Below, one piece after another: positions 51,274-61,282 of a stretch of DNA of 64,000 nucleotides. The position numbers and the translations under genes were made by a program. The notes beneath the pieces were generated by a model. The model was not told where the DNA came from. It was given only the letters and a program-made list of their open reading frames with translations, and searched no databases. The first letter of the stretch is position 1. Every line of letters begins with the position of its first letter. The stretch is taken from positions 1-64,000 of the forward strand of contig JAURYH010000021.1 of the NCBI GenBank assembly GCA_030653975.1, written 5' to 3'. Source of the stretch: Hydrogenophaga sp. GTDB lineage: Bacteria > Pseudomonadota > Gammaproteobacteria > Burkholderiales > Burkholderiaceae_C.

Positions 51274-52976
51274 GGTGTGCTCACCGGGTCGAGGCCACGG
51301 AACATCGCGCAGCGCAAAAACACCTCGCGGCTCGCGTCCACCTGCTTGTGGCGGCAGTACTTGGCGACCAGCTTGGCCAGGCCCTTGATGTCGCGCCCGG
51401 TCGCGGCCGGGAACAGATCGGCCAGCATCTGCGGCATGCCGGGCGCCAGCGCCAGCGCGAACTGATCACCCATCACGCCCCAGATGCGGGCGCGAGCGGC
51501 CGCGTCGGGCGGGTGGTAGCGGATCAGCGCGATGCAGCGCGAGACGATGGCCTCGTCGATGTCGTCCACCCGGTTGGTGGTGAGGAACAGCAGGCCGTTG
51601 AAGTACTCCAGCACGCGCAGGAACACGCCCACCACCGCGTTCATGGTCAGGTTGTCGTCGCGCTTCTTGATGTAGACGTCGGCCTCGTCGATCAGCAGCA
51701 CCGCACCCCAGCGCTGCGCGCGCTGCAGCACGTCCTTCAGCGCCGTCTCCATGGTGGCCACGTTCAGGCCGAGCTGGCCCGAGTGCACGCGGTAGAGCGG
51801 GCGCTGGATGATCTCGGCATAGACCTCGGCGGTGAGCGTCTTGCCCACGCCGGGCGGGCCGGCGCAGAGCACCGTGGTTCCGCCCGACTTGCCGGCGATG
51901 ATGTCGTCCATCAGCACGTCCATCTCGGCGGTCAGGATGTCGATCAGGTCGGTCTGCTCGGGCGGCAGCACCAGCAGCTGCTTGAGCTGGGGCTTGTAGG
52001 CATAGGGTTCGAGGTCGTCCACATGCACCCACACATGGTGGTGCAGCTCCAGGTGGAACATCAGGATCAGCGGGTGCACCGGCAGTTGGCGGAACAGGCC
52101 GGGCCGGTCCTGCAGCGCGGCCTTCAACGCCAGCACGTCCTGCTCGGCGTCGTACTGGCTGCTCTTGGCGGCCTTGTTCAGGTAGTTGGTGAGCAGCTCG
52201 CCCGGGGTTTCCAGGCTGGTGTCGCGCTGCTGCAGCACGGCCTCGTCGTTCACCAGGCGCGCCGCTTCGCCCTGGGCCGAGAGGATCACGATGTCCTTGC
52301 GCAGCCAGTCGCTGTCGCGGTGGGTGGCGCTGGGGTCGGGCGCGTGAAAGGCCAGACCACGGCCAAGGAACTGGGCGCCGCTCTGCGCGCGCCAGTCGAA
52401 ATACGTGGCCACCGAGGTTTCATACGCGCGCAGCAGCTCGGGCGTTTCGCGCACCAGGCCGCGCGCGAGCAACAGCTCGGCCACACTGCGGCCGATCACG
52501 TCGTTGCCCGAGAGGCGCAGGGTCTGGTTGACCAGGCCGCCCTTGGCGTTGGCCTTGAGATCGATATACACCTTGCCGGTTTCGTCGTTCGAGGGCGGTG
52601 TGTAGTCGATGCGCGTCGGGCACCAGGCCAGCGGCACACCGTCGGTGTCGGCGCTGAACAGCCAGCCGTGGGTGCTGCCTTCGGCGAGGTAGGCCACCAG
52701 CGCGGGCACCACATCTTCCAGCGTGTCGGCCGTGAAGCGCTGGGCGCCGGGCACGCCGAGCAGGCCCCGCAGCGAACGCAGCTGCACGGCGCGGCGCTGC
52801 TGGGCCGGGCCGCCCGCGTCCCAGAGCTGGTCGAGCCGGTCCAGCACCGGCGCGCTCAGCAGGCGCAACCGGGTCTCGGCGTGTTGTCCGAAACGCAGCT
52901 GGTCCGTCAGGCCGGCCAGCTCGGGAAATTCCCCGGCCAGGGTCTGGGCATGGGGGCGTTCGATGCGCAGCTTCAT
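51270..52976 (-). CDS. AAA+ ATPase inside the nif cluster
   Basis: The 568-residue protein has a long N-terminal region (1-340) of unknown fold and a C-terminal AAA+ module. The module has Walker A GPPGVGKT at 373-380, Walker B LLIDEAD at 427-433, sensor-1 LTTN (Asn468), SRC with the arginine finger at 480 and a sensor-2-like GRDIKGL. All ATPase residues are intact. AAA+ proteins of this sort remodel protein complexes; CbbX/Rubisco activase is the familiar metabolic case. Genes on both sides are nitrogenase-related and all are on one strand, so action on nitrogenase or its assembly factors is inferred. It is not one of the standard nif genes. Confidence 0.8.
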   Translation of the reverse strand: MKLRIERPHAQTLAGEFPELAGLTDQLRFGQHAETRLRLLSAPVLDRLDQLWDAGGPAQQRRAVQLRSLRGLLGVPGAQRFTADTLEDVVPALVAYLAEGSTHGWLFSADTDGVPLAWCPTRIDYTPPSNDETGKVYIDLKANAKGGLVNQTLRLSGNDVIGRSVAELLLARGLVRETPELLRAYETSVATYFDWRAQSGAQFLGRGLAFHAPDPSATHRDSDWLRKDIVILSAQGEAARLVNDEAVLQQRDTSLETPGELLTNYLNKAAKSSQYDAEQDVLALKAALQDRPGLFRQLPVHPLILMFHLELHHHVWVHVDDLEPYAYKPQLKQLLVLPPEQTDLIDILTAEMDVLMDDIIAGKSGGTTVLCAGPPGVGKTLTAEVYAEIIQRPLYRVHSGQLGLNVATMETALKDVLQRAQRWGAVLLIDEADVYIKKRDDNLTMNAVVGVFLRVLEYFNGLLFLTTNRVDDIDEAIVSRCIALIRYHPPDAAARARIWGVMGDQFALALAPGMPQMLADLFPAATGRDIKGLAKLVAKYCRHKQVDASREVFLRCAMFRGLDPVSTP

Positions 52977-52996
52977 GGCCGTGGATCGGTTGGGGG

Positions 52997-53482
52997 TCAG
53001 TTGTCGTCGGCCAGCACTTCCAGCGCCACCAGCTGTTCGTACAGCGCGCGCCGCGCGTGCCAGTTGTCCTTGCCGGCGATGCGCGGGTCGGCGCCTTCAA
53101 AGGCGCCGATGGCGTCGCGGTCGCCGCGGTAGACGCAGGTGAGCCCGCCGCGCGCGGCCAGCGCGGCCTCCAGCGCCGCGACCTCGCTCACCGGCTCGGC
53201 GCTCAGCACGCCGCTGCCCAGCAGGTGGTCGGCGCGGTACAGCGGCGCGTCCCAGCCATGGCTGTCGCCGAGCGCGCAGATGGCCGGGTAGCGCTCGCGC
53301 GCTGCGGCGTCGATTTCGGCGTGGCCGAGGTCGTCAAGCAATTCGCGCGGGCTCAGGCTGTCGAAGATTTCCCAGGGCTGCAATGCATCGCCGGCCTCAA
53401 CCTTGCGGGCGAAGTCGGCCTCGTCGTAGGCGAACCAGGCGCGCGGGGCGGCTTGTTCGGGCACTTCCACCACATAGATCAT
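52997..53482 (-). CDS. Unknown acidic protein next to the nif AAA+ ATPase
   Basis: The 161-residue acidic product has WFAYDEADFARKVEAGDALQPWEIFDSLSPRELLDDLG, a string of short helices, and ends RIAGKDNWHARRALYEQLVALEVLADDN. No family is recognised. It lies 20 bases ahead of the AAA+ gene and is probably part of the same module. Confidence 0.65.
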   Translation of the reverse strand: MIYVVEVPEQAAPRAWFAYDEADFARKVEAGDALQPWEIFDSLSPRELLDDLGHAEIDAAARERYPAICALGDSHGWDAPLYRADHLLGSGVLSAEPVSEVAALEAALAARGGLTCVYRGDRDAIGAFEGADPRIAGKDNWHARRALYEQLVALEVLADDN

Positions 53483-53557
53483 GGTTTTCTCCGATGGCCG
53501 CAGCCGGTTTTCAACGCCAATTCACCACTGTCAGTCACCGAAGCGCGGCCCAGACGA

Positions 53558-53738
53558 CTGAGGGGGAGCGCCCCAGGGCACCGCCGGGCCGGCTTTGCCG
53601 GACGGCCAGTGCGCCTTGCAAGCCGCGGCTGCACCAGAGTCGCAACCTCTTCGTCCCGTCCAAGCCTGCGCAGGCAGGCTTGGAGCCGCGGTCCTCAGCC
53701 CCCTTGAGGGGGTCGCGCGCAGCGCGGCGGGGGTGGGC
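53558..53738. repeat. Compound intergenic repeat within the nif cluster
   Basis: The 258-base gap holds GGGCCGGCTTTGCCGG (family B), a 24-base palindrome around CCAAGCCTGCGCAGG at 53660-53683 and a closing CCCCTTGAGGGGGTCGCGCGCAGCGCGGCGGGGGTGGG. It looks like a family B unit split by an extra hairpin. I see no gene in the gap. Confidence 0.6.
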
Positions 53739-53740
53739 CA

Positions 53741-54121
53741 TCACTCCACGCCTTCGGCGGCGGTCTTGGCCCAGACCGCCTTGCGCAGGCGCTGCGTGAT
53801 GCCCGCCGGACTGGCGTCAAACTGCCGCTGCGCAATTGACAAGGCGCCCTGGGCCACAGCGGCTTCGGGCAGGGTCAGGGGCAGGCGACCCGCCACATGG
53901 GTCGCGCCCGGCACCGCCTTGGCAATCGCCTGGCGGTTCGGGTGTTCGTCCATGGCGATCAGGTTGTCGGCCTCGCGCACACCACCCAGACACACCCAGC
54001 CGTCGATCACCTCGACCTTTCGGCCGTCCTGCGTGGTTTTGATGTAGACCGCCTCCAGAGGCGTGCTTCCCGAGCCGTCTTGGGCCACGTCGGGGCCGGT
54101 GGTGGTGGCGGGCGTGTTCAT
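53741..54121 (-). CDS. Unknown protein behind the nif ferredoxin
   Basis: The 126-residue product has VYIKTTQDGRKVEVIDGWVCLGG, EADNLIAMDEHPNRQAIAKAVP and a helical C-terminus. I recognise no family. Its ATG lies two bases after the ferredoxin stop, so they are co-translated. The gene run nifK-ferredoxin-this gene suggests an accessory role in electron transfer or cofactor work. Confidence 0.65.
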   Translation of the reverse strand: MNTPATTTGPDVAQDGSGSTPLEAVYIKTTQDGRKVEVIDGWVCLGGVREADNLIAMDEHPNRQAIAKAVPGATHVAGRLPLTLPEAAVAQGALSIAQRQFDASPAGITQRLRKAVWAKTAAEGVE

Positions 54122-54123
54122 GG

Positions 54124-54471
54124 TCAGAACTTCACGACGATGTCTTCGTTGCGAACGATGAACTGGCAGGCCAGGCGCCACGGCGGCGGCAGGTCCTTGG
54201 TTTCGGCGTCGGCGATCTGTTGCGCCGTGATCTTGCCGGCCAGCTTCAACACCGTCTTCTCTTTTTCGGTCAGCGCCACGCCGTGCGGCGTGTTGCCCGA
54301 CAGCACGGTCACCTGCAACTGGCAGGAGCCGCACTCGCCGTTCTCGCACTCGAAATCCAGTGGAATGTTGTTCGCCTTGGCCACCGCCAGCAGGGTCTTG
54401 GTGTCACCCGCGATGGCATAGACCGTGAGGTCCTTCTTCATGCGCGGAGAACTGAATGTCACGTTGGCCAT
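54124..54471 (-). CDS. 2Fe-2S ferredoxin of the nif cluster
   Basis: The 115-residue protein has a plant-type [2Fe-2S] motif: CENGECGSCQ with the fourth cysteine in WRLACQF. It resembles the FdxD/Shethna II group found in nif regions, which protect or supply electrons to nitrogenase; the exact type is not certain. The start at 54471 has an AGGTG site. Confidence 0.88.
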   Translation of the reverse strand: MANVTFSSPRMKKDLTVYAIAGDTKTLLAVAKANNIPLDFECENGECGSCQLQVTVLSGNTPHGVALTEKEKTVLKLAGKITAQQIADAETKDLPPPWRLACQFIVRNEDIVVKF

Positions 54472-54559
54472 AGGGCACCTCAAAGATTTGATGGGTCCCG
54501 CCAGCGAGCGGTGGAACCGACCTGGGCTTCCACCGGAGAGCGGGGGAGTCCAACCCAGG

Positions 54560-54638
54560 CCGCCGCGGAACCGGCTTTGCCGGGCCGCCAGCGGCGCCCC
54601 CTTGAGGGGGAGCGCCGCCAGGCGCGCAGGGGTGGGTC
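54560..54638. repeat. Dispersed repeat, family B, between nifK and the ferredoxin gene
   Basis: GCGGAACCGGCTTTGCCGGGCC, CCCCCTTGAGGGGG and GGCGCGCAGGGGTGGG follow the nifK stop. Same orientation as the copy at 47274. Confidence 0.7.
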
Positions 54639-54640
54639 AA

Positions 54641-56200
54641 TCACCGAATGATGTCGTAGCTGTAGTCCGTCTTGCCCGGAACAATCGTGTTGGCATCCAG
54701 CGTCTCGAAGAACTCGTCGAGCAGGGTGACCAGCACGCGCATGCCGCCTTCGTAGCCCCAGGTGGGGAAACGGTGGTAGTGGTGGCGATCGAAGATCGGG
54801 AACACCATGCGCACCAGCGGGGTCTTGGTGTCGCGCTCCAGGTACTTGCCGTAGGTGTTGCCGATCAGGAAGTCCACCGGCTCGGTGAACAGCAGCGAAC
54901 GCAGGTGCCACAGATCGCGCTTGGGGTAGACCTTGCAGCCGGCGCCGTAGGGCGACGAGTCGAACAGCTCCTGAACCTTCTTGGCCCAGGTTTCGGTGCC
55001 GTTGGTGGCCAGCACGTGCGAGGGTTCGGCGCCGAGTTCCAGCAGGAACTGGGCGTAGCCGAGCATCTGGTCCGGGTCGCCATACAGGGCGTAGCGCTTG
55101 CCGTGCAGGTGGGCCTGGCTGTCGGCCATGGCGTCGACCAGTTCGCCGCGCTCTTTCTCCAGTTCGGCCGGGATCGGCTTGCCGGTCAGGCGCGAAATTT
55201 CCATCAGGAACTTGTCGGTGCCGGCCACGCCGATGGGGGCGTTCAGCGTGACAACTTCCTGGCCGTGTTCGGCGATGAACTTGCTGGTCTTCTCGCAGCA
55301 GAATTCCTGGAACACGATGGTGGCCTTGGCGTGCAGGGCGGCAACCACTTCTTCTTTCGAGGTGCCGCCGGCGTACATGCGGAACTCGCCGTCGGTGGGC
55401 GTGTTCCAGTTGCCGGACGGGTCGCAGATGATGTTCACCTGCACACCGAACAGATCGAAGATGCGGCGGATTTCCTTCATGTTGCCGACAACGAAACCGT
55501 CGAAGCCACCAATGAAGTTGATGCTCTCGTTGGGCACGCGCACCAGGGGTTCGGTGGTCTTGGCCTTGCCGTCCCAGAAGTGGCGCAGGATGCCCAGCAG
55601 CGCGTTGTCGTAGCCGGTGATGTGGCTGCCGACGAAGGCCGGGGTGTGTGCAAAGGGCACGTCGAACTCGTCGGGTACGCTGCCTTTTTGCTTGCTGGTC
55701 TTGATGAAGGCGTCGACGTCGTCACCGATCACTTCGGCCATGCAGGTGGTGGACACCGCGATCATGTCGGGCTTGTACAGGCTGTAGGCGTTGGCCAGGC
55801 CGTCGACCATGTTGTTCAGGCCACCGAACACCGCCGCGTCTTCCGTCATTGAAGAGCTCACGCAGGACGTAGGTTCCTTGAAGTGGCGGCTGAAGTGCGA
55901 GCGGTAGTAGGCCACGCAGCCCTGGCTGCCGTGCACGAAGCTCAGCGTCTTCTGGAAACCGTTGGCGACGTACACGGCGCCCAGCGGCTGGCAGGCCTTG
56001 GCCGGGTTCACCGACAGGGAGTCGCGGGCGAAGTTCTTCTGTTTGTAGTCTTCGGTCTTGGTCCATTCGACGATCTGCTTGATCGATTCGTCGCTGTGGT
56101 TGAACTCGAATTCCGCTTTCTTGTTGCGGAAGATGTCCTGGTACTCGGGCTCACGGAACAGCAGTTCGTGGTCGAGGATCTTGTCGGCTGATTGGGGCAT
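54641..56200 (-). CDS. nifK: Nitrogenase MoFe protein beta subunit
   Basis: The 519-residue beta subunit holds half of the P-cluster. The ligands C70 ([12 protein letters not shown]), C95 ([21 protein letters not shown]) and the later [12 protein letters not shown] cysteine are in place. I start at MPQSADK (56200), the usual opening, which leaves a 71-base gap after nifD. Confidence 0.98.
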   Translation of the reverse strand: MPQSADKILDHELLFREPEYQDIFRNKKAEFEFNHSDESIKQIVEWTKTEDYKQKNFARDSLSVNPAKACQPLGAVYVANGFQKTLSFVHGSQGCVAYYRSHFSRHFKEPTSCVSSSMTEDAAVFGGLNNMVDGLANAYSLYKPDMIAVSTTCMAEVIGDDVDAFIKTSKQKGSVPDEFDVPFAHTPAFVGSHITGYDNALLGILRHFWDGKAKTTEPLVRVPNESINFIGGFDGFVVGNMKEIRRIFDLFGVQVNIICDPSGNWNTPTDGEFRMYAGGTSKEEVVAALHAKATIVFQEFCCEKTSKFIAEHGQEVVTLNAPIGVAGTDKFLMEISRLTGKPIPAELEKERGELVDAMADSQAHLHGKRYALYGDPDQMLGYAQFLLELGAEPSHVLATNGTETWAKKVQELFDSSPYGAGCKVYPKRDLWHLRSLLFTEPVDFLIGNTYGKYLERDTKTPLVRMVFPIFDRHHYHRFPTWGYEGGMRVLVTLLDEFFETLDANTIVPGKTDYSYDIIR

Positions 56201-56271
56201 GGTGCTCTCCAGAGGATGTTGAGATTCAAGGAGCGGACGACCGGCCGAGGCCAGGCCGCCCGCAGACTTCT

Positions 56272-57735
56272 TCAGGCGGCCTTCTTCCACGGGGCCTTGG
56301 TCAGGCCCCAGATGGGTGAGCTGATCGCCATGTCCATGTCACGGGCGAAGATGGCGAAGCCGTCGTAGCCGTGGTAGGGGCCGGAGTAGTCCCAGCTGTG
56401 CATCTGGCGGAAGGGCACGCCCATCTTCTGGAACACGTACTTTTCCTTGATGCCGGAGCCGACCAGGTCGGGCTGCACCTGCTCGACGAACTTCTCGAAC
56501 TCATAGCCGGTCACGTCGTCATAGATCAGCGTGCCGTCTTTCACGTAGTGCGTGGTGCGCTGGTAGTCGTCGCCGTGGCCGAATTCGTAGCCGGTGCCGA
56601 CCACGTCCATGCCCAGGTCTTCGTAGGCGCCGATCACGTGGCGCGGACGCAGACCGCCCACGAACAGCATGACCTTCTTGCCCTGCAGGCGCGGCTTGAA
56701 CTTGTCGATCACGGCCTGCATCAGCGGCTTGTACTTGGCGATGACCTCTTCGGCCTTGGCCTTGATGCTGTCGTCGAAGTGGCTGGCGATTTCGCGCAGG
56801 CTCTTTTCGATCATGGTCGGGCCGAAGAAGTTGTATTCCACCCATGGAATGCCGTACTTCTCTTCCATGTGGCGGCTGATGTAGTTCATCGACCGGTAGC
56901 AGTGCAGCACGTTGAGCTTGGCCTTGGGCGTGTTCTCGATCTCGGCGATGGTGCCGTCGCCGGACCACTGGGAGATCACGCGCAGACCCATTTCTTCGAG
57001 CAGGATGCGGCTGGACCAGGCGTCGCCACCGATGTTGTAGTCGCCGATGATGGCCACGTCGTAGGGCGTGGAGACGAACTCGGGGCGCTTGTTCGGATCG
57101 GTGCGGTCGAACACCCAGTCGCGGATCGCGTCGTTGGCCAGGTGGTGGCCGAGCGACTGGCTCACGCCGCGGAAACCTTCGCAGCGCACGGGCACGATGG
57201 TCTTGCCTTCGTACTCTTTGCTCTTCTTCTTCGACACGGCTTCGATGTCGTCACCGATCAGGCCGATCGGGCACTCGGACTGAATCGAGATGCCCTTGTT
57301 CAGGGGGAACAGTTCCTGGATCTCGTCGATGATCTTGTCGAGCTTCTTGTCACCACCGAACACGATGTCCTTTTCCTGGAAATCGCTGGTGAACTGCATC
57401 GTCACGAAGGTGTCGATGCCGGTGGTACCGATGTAGTAGTTGCGGCGGGCGGCCCAGGAATACTGGCCACAACCCACGGGACCGTGGCTGATGTGGATCA
57501 TGTCCTTGATGGGGCCCCAGACCACGCCCTTGGAACCGGCGTAGGCACAACCGCGGATGGTCATGACACCCGGCAGGGACTTGATGTTGGATTTGACGCC
57601 GCAGTCCGGCTTGCCTTCTTCGAACGAGCCCAGGTGCTTCGCCCTGCGCTTGGCCATCTTTTCGGGATAGGCCTTCAGCACTTCATCGATCAAGGCTTTG
57701 TTCGTGGCCTTGCGGTCTTCAACTGTGGCAGTCAT
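56272..57735 (-). CDS. nifD: Nitrogenase MoFe protein alpha subunit
   Basis: The 487-residue alpha subunit binds the FeMo-cofactor. P-cluster cysteines are C63 ([10 protein letters not shown]), C89 ([10 protein letters not shown]) and C155 ([11 protein letters not shown]). Cofactor contacts are the SLGHHLAND histidine, the cysteine of [11 protein letters not shown] and the histidine of [15 protein letters not shown]. It is a standard Mo type, not vanadium or iron-only. Confidence 0.98.
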   Translation of the reverse strand: MTATVEDRKATNKALIDEVLKAYPEKMAKRRAKHLGSFEEGKPDCGVKSNIKSLPGVMTIRGCAYAGSKGVVWGPIKDMIHISHGPVGCGQYSWAARRNYYIGTTGIDTFVTMQFTSDFQEKDIVFGGDKKLDKIIDEIQELFPLNKGISIQSECPIGLIGDDIEAVSKKKSKEYEGKTIVPVRCEGFRGVSQSLGHHLANDAIRDWVFDRTDPNKRPEFVSTPYDVAIIGDYNIGGDAWSSRILLEEMGLRVISQWSGDGTIAEIENTPKAKLNVLHCYRSMNYISRHMEEKYGIPWVEYNFFGPTMIEKSLREIASHFDDSIKAKAEEVIAKYKPLMQAVIDKFKPRLQGKKVMLFVGGLRPRHVIGAYEDLGMDVVGTGYEFGHGDDYQRTTHYVKDGTLIYDDVTGYEFEKFVEQVQPDLVGSGIKEKYVFQKMGVPFRQMHSWDYSGPYHGYDGFAIFARDMDMAISSPIWGLTKAPWKKAA

Positions 57736-57822
57736 GGGTAACTCCGATGGATATTTGGTTTGCTTGGGTGATCAAGACCGACCCGCCGGCACACGCCAGG
57801 CGGATCGGACTTGTGGGGCCGT

Positions 57823-58797
<975 letters not shown>

Positions 58798-58849
58798 TTA
58801 TTGCTCTAGGTTCACGTCGGCCGGACTGGTGTCCGCGCACCCTCCTCTT

Positions 58850-58865
58850 TGCAGCTTCCGTGCCA
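58850..58865 (-). promoter_or_regulatory. Sigma-54 promoter of nifHDK
   Basis: On the minus strand TGGCACGGAAGCTGCA matches the consensus TGGCACG-N4-TTGCA at all but one position (C for the first T of TTGC). Predicted start is near 58839, 123 bases before the nifH ATG. Confidence 0.85.
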
Positions 58866-58884
58866 TGTTGTCTGGCCTCTGTTT

Positions 58885-58900
58885 TGTCGCTCTTGAAACA
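58885..58900. promoter_or_regulatory. NifA upstream activating sequence 1
   Basis: TGTCGCTCTTGAAACA is a perfect TGT-N10-ACA. Its centre is about 54 bases upstream of the nifH start point, closer than usual for NifA. Confidence 0.65.
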
Positions 58901-58960
58901 GGGCCTCCACAGAGGGGAAAGCGCACTTTTCAGGGCTCGCCGCGGGCGCCGTCCGGGCTT

Positions 58961-58976
58961 TGTCCTGTTCCCGACA
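58961..58976. promoter_or_regulatory. NifA upstream activating sequence 2, midway between divergent promoters
   Basis: TGTCCTGTTCCCGACA is a perfect TGT-N10-ACA. Its centre is about 130 bases from the nifH start point and 127 bases from that predicted for the haemoglobin promoter, the classic distance in both directions. Confidence 0.75.
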
Positions 58977-59068
58977 AAACGGCGAAATCCGTCGCACACA
59001 CATCGCGTCGGTGGGTCGCCTCGGCGGCTTTGTGTCGCATTTGATGGCCGCGGGTGGACAAATCCGCC

Positions 59069-59084
59069 TGGTACGGTCATTGCT
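59069..59084 (+). promoter_or_regulatory. Sigma-54-like promoter of the haemoglobin-draT-draG group
   Basis: TGGTACGGTCATTGCT matches TGGCACG-N4-TTGCT with one change (T for C). The predicted start, about 59095, is only two bases before the ATG at 59097, so the leader would be almost absent. The site is plausible but less certain than the nifH promoter. The rest of the 380-base gap shows no gene. Confidence 0.6.
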
Positions 59085-59096
59085 CTTTAGAGAGGC

Positions 59097-59555
59097 ATGA
59101 ACCTGCCCCACGCGCTCACCACCGAACCGGTCGCACCGCCCTCGCACTTTGAAGCGATCGGTGGCCAGGCGGCGGTGGACCGCCTGGTGAACGCCTTCTA
59201 TGCGCAGATGGACAACCGCCCCGATGCCACCGGCATCCGCGCCATGCACGAGCCCGACCTGGGCCACACCAAGGCCGTGCTGCGGCTGTACCTGGCCGAG
59301 TGGCTGGGCGGCCCCAAGGACTACACGGCACAACGCGGCCACCCGCGCCTGCGCATGCGCCACGCGACTTTCCCCATCGGCATTCCCGAGCGCGACGCCT
59401 GGCTCGCCTGCATGGACGCCGCGATGCAACAGACCGGCGTGCCCGATGACCTGCACCGCGTGCTGATGGCGGCCTTCTTCAAGACCGCCGACTGGATGCG
59501 CAACACCCCAAACCCCCCGGCAATCCCTGCCACCAACCCGAAGGAAGCTTCATGA
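59097..59555 (+). CDS. Truncated haemoglobin, group II type
   Basis: The 152-residue protein has the globin opening FEAIGGQAAVDRLVNAFYAQM, the group II signature YLAEWLGGPKDYTAQRGHPRLRMRHATFPIG (proximal His in the RHATFPI block) and WLACMDAA. It binds oxygen and may scavenge it for nitrogenase or feed respiration. The start codon has AGAGAGG just upstream. It overlaps the next gene by four bases. Confidence 0.9.
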   Translation: MNLPHALTTEPVAPPSHFEAIGGQAAVDRLVNAFYAQMDNRPDATGIRAMHEPDLGHTKAVLRLYLAEWLGGPKDYTAQRGHPRLRMRHATFPIGIPERDAWLACMDAAMQQTGVPDDLHRVLMAAFFKTADWMRNTPNPPAIPATNPKEAS

Positions 59556-60160
59556 CCGCCACCCTGGCCACCCAAGAGATCGACGACACCGCGTTTGCCC
59601 GCCTGGACAGCGAGGGCCGCCTGCTCAACCCCTTGCTCAAGGGCAGCACCAACAAGTTTGGCCGGGTCGGCTTTCGCGGCGAGCTCGCGCTGCGTTTTGC
59701 ACCGAAGCTGGCCGACGAAGCGCGTCCGCCCGAACTGCTGTGCGGCCAGGCCATGGCGGTGGGCACCGTGGGTGAAAAGACCCTGTCTTTCTTCGCCGGC
59801 TACCTGCTGAGCTTCGAGTACCTGAAGGACGTGGCCGAGGTGCTGGGCGACACGCTGAGCGCGGGCGGCAAGTACTTCCTGTTCTGCAACAACATCGACC
59901 TCTCGAAGAAGTACCAGGTGCCGTACAAGGGCGCGATGTTCTACGTGCTGCCGATCGACGAAGCCACGGTCTACAACGAACTGCTCGACCTGTTCTACTT
60001 GGAAAAGGGCGACCTGAAGAAGAAGGACACCGCAGGCAAGCTCGACGCCATCGCCGACGCCGCGCTGAAGTACGACGTCACCTTCGACACCATCACCTAC
60101 GACGAAGGCCTGACGCTGATGGGACCGGTCCGCAACCCGAACGAAAACCGTCCCGTTTGA
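59552..60160 (+). CDS. Unknown protein between haemoglobin and draT
   Basis: The 202-residue product has GSTNKFGRVGFRGELALRFAPKLA, GEKTLSFFAGYLLSFEYLKDVAEVLGD, GGKYFLFCNNIDLSKKYQVPYKGAMFYVLPI and TITYDEGLTLMGPVRNPNENRPV. No family is recognised. It overlaps the haemoglobin gene by four bases, so the two are co-translated. It is soluble, with no membrane segment. Expression with nitrogenase is inferred from the promoter arrangement. Confidence 0.75.
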   Translation: MTATLATQEIDDTAFARLDSEGRLLNPLLKGSTNKFGRVGFRGELALRFAPKLADEARPPELLCGQAMAVGTVGEKTLSFFAGYLLSFEYLKDVAEVLGDTLSAGGKYFLFCNNIDLSKKYQVPYKGAMFYVLPIDEATVYNELLDLFYLEKGDLKKKDTAGKLDAIADAALKYDVTFDTITYDEGLTLMGPVRNPNENRPV

Positions 60161-60293
60161 TCGGTGTCTTCCTGCTGCGCGAACCGATGCTGCATCTGCG
60201 GTGCTCGCCGTACGTGAGTATGGCTCCGCTCCTCAACGCAGCCTCGGTCCGCTCGCGACGGAATCCATCCGATCAAACCCTCAGGCCGTTGAG

Positions 60294-61139
60294 ATGGACG
60301 ACGATGAGCACGACCAACCCCAACGCTGGACCAGCACCAACCTGGTGGGAGTGTCCACGGCCTGGCTGGCCAGCGCGGGCTTCAATGAGCGCGCGCCCGA
60401 GCTGCACATCGCCGGCACGCGCGAGACCCAGCCGGGTCTCTTCGCGCTGCTGGACCGCTGCGACGACCTGACCCAAGCGCGCGAGGTGTTTGTGCACTAC
60501 CTGTCCATCGCCTTCGGCCTGCAAGCTCCCGAGAAACCCGCCATCGGCAGCGCGGCATCGGCCGAGCCGCGGCGCTGGCGCGGCAACTGGCGCCGCCTGC
60601 TGCAGGGCTGGGGCATGGACGCCAACGGTGTCGCGGGCGCCGTGCTCAAGGGTTGGGTCGAAAGCCGTTTCGGCCTCGTGCCCACGTTCCACAAAGCGCC
60701 GCTGGCGCACTTCCCTTCACCCGCCTGGGTGGCCTACCTGGAAGAAAAAACCAGCAGCCGCCACCACAGCAACAACATCCACCAGCAGCTCGACCTGCTG
60801 TACGAGTTCTGCCAGTGGGCGCTGGCCCGCTTCCCGCTGCCCGCGCCCCAGATGCAGGGCCCCCACGTGCGGCTCTGGCGGGGCAGCAACCGCGTGGAAG
60901 AGCAGCTGCTGCAAGGCACGCTGCGCGAACGCCGTTGCCGCGTTCGGCTCAACAACATCGTGTCCTTCAGCCTCAGCGCCGAAGAAGCCTCGTGTTTTGG
61001 CGACTGGGTGTTCGAGCTGCTGGTGCCGCGCAGCAAGCTGCTGGTGTTCCCCGGCCTGCTGCCGGGCCAGGTGCTGCAGGGCGAGCAGGAGGTGATCGCC
61101 CTCGGTGGCGACTACGACGTGGTGGCGCGTTATGACTGA
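60294..61139 (+). CDS. draT: NAD+-dinitrogen-reductase ADP-ribosyltransferase
   Basis: The 281-residue enzyme uses NAD+ to ADP-ribosylate NifH, turning nitrogenase off in the dark or with ammonium. The family is recognised from TSTNLVGVSTAWLASAGFN, NWRRLLQGWGMD--GVAGAVLKGWVESRFGLVPTFH and RLWRGSNRVEEQLL. I start at MDDDEHDQ (60294); the frame is open to 60201. The 133-base gap before it has no gene. Confidence 0.95.
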   Translation: MDDDEHDQPQRWTSTNLVGVSTAWLASAGFNERAPELHIAGTRETQPGLFALLDRCDDLTQAREVFVHYLSIAFGLQAPEKPAIGSAASAEPRRWRGNWRRLLQGWGMDANGVAGAVLKGWVESRFGLVPTFHKAPLAHFPSPAWVAYLEEKTSSRHHSNNIHQQLDLLYEFCQWALARFPLPAPQMQGPHVRLWRGSNRVEEQLLQGTLRERRCRVRLNNIVSFSLSAEEASCFGDWVFELLVPRSKLLVFPGLLPGQVLQGEQEVIALGGDYDVVARYD

Positions 61140-61146
61140 AGTGAAA

Positions 61147-61228
61147 CACCCCCCGCGCCGCTTCGCGTCACCCCCCAGGGGGGCGGCACTGGCCGTCTGG
61201 CGAAGCCAGCCCGGCGGTGCCCCCGGTT
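61147..61228. repeat. Dispersed repeat, family B, between draT and draG
   Basis: CCCCCCGCGCCGCTTCGCG, CACCCCCCAGGGGGGCGGC and GTCTGGCGAAGCCAGCCCGGCGG follow the draT stop in the same orientation as the 26159 and 26907 copies. Confidence 0.7.
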
Positions 61229-61282
61229 GGCGTTGTTTCATGCGTCGCGGGTGGCGCTCCGGCGACATGAGAACTAAACATC

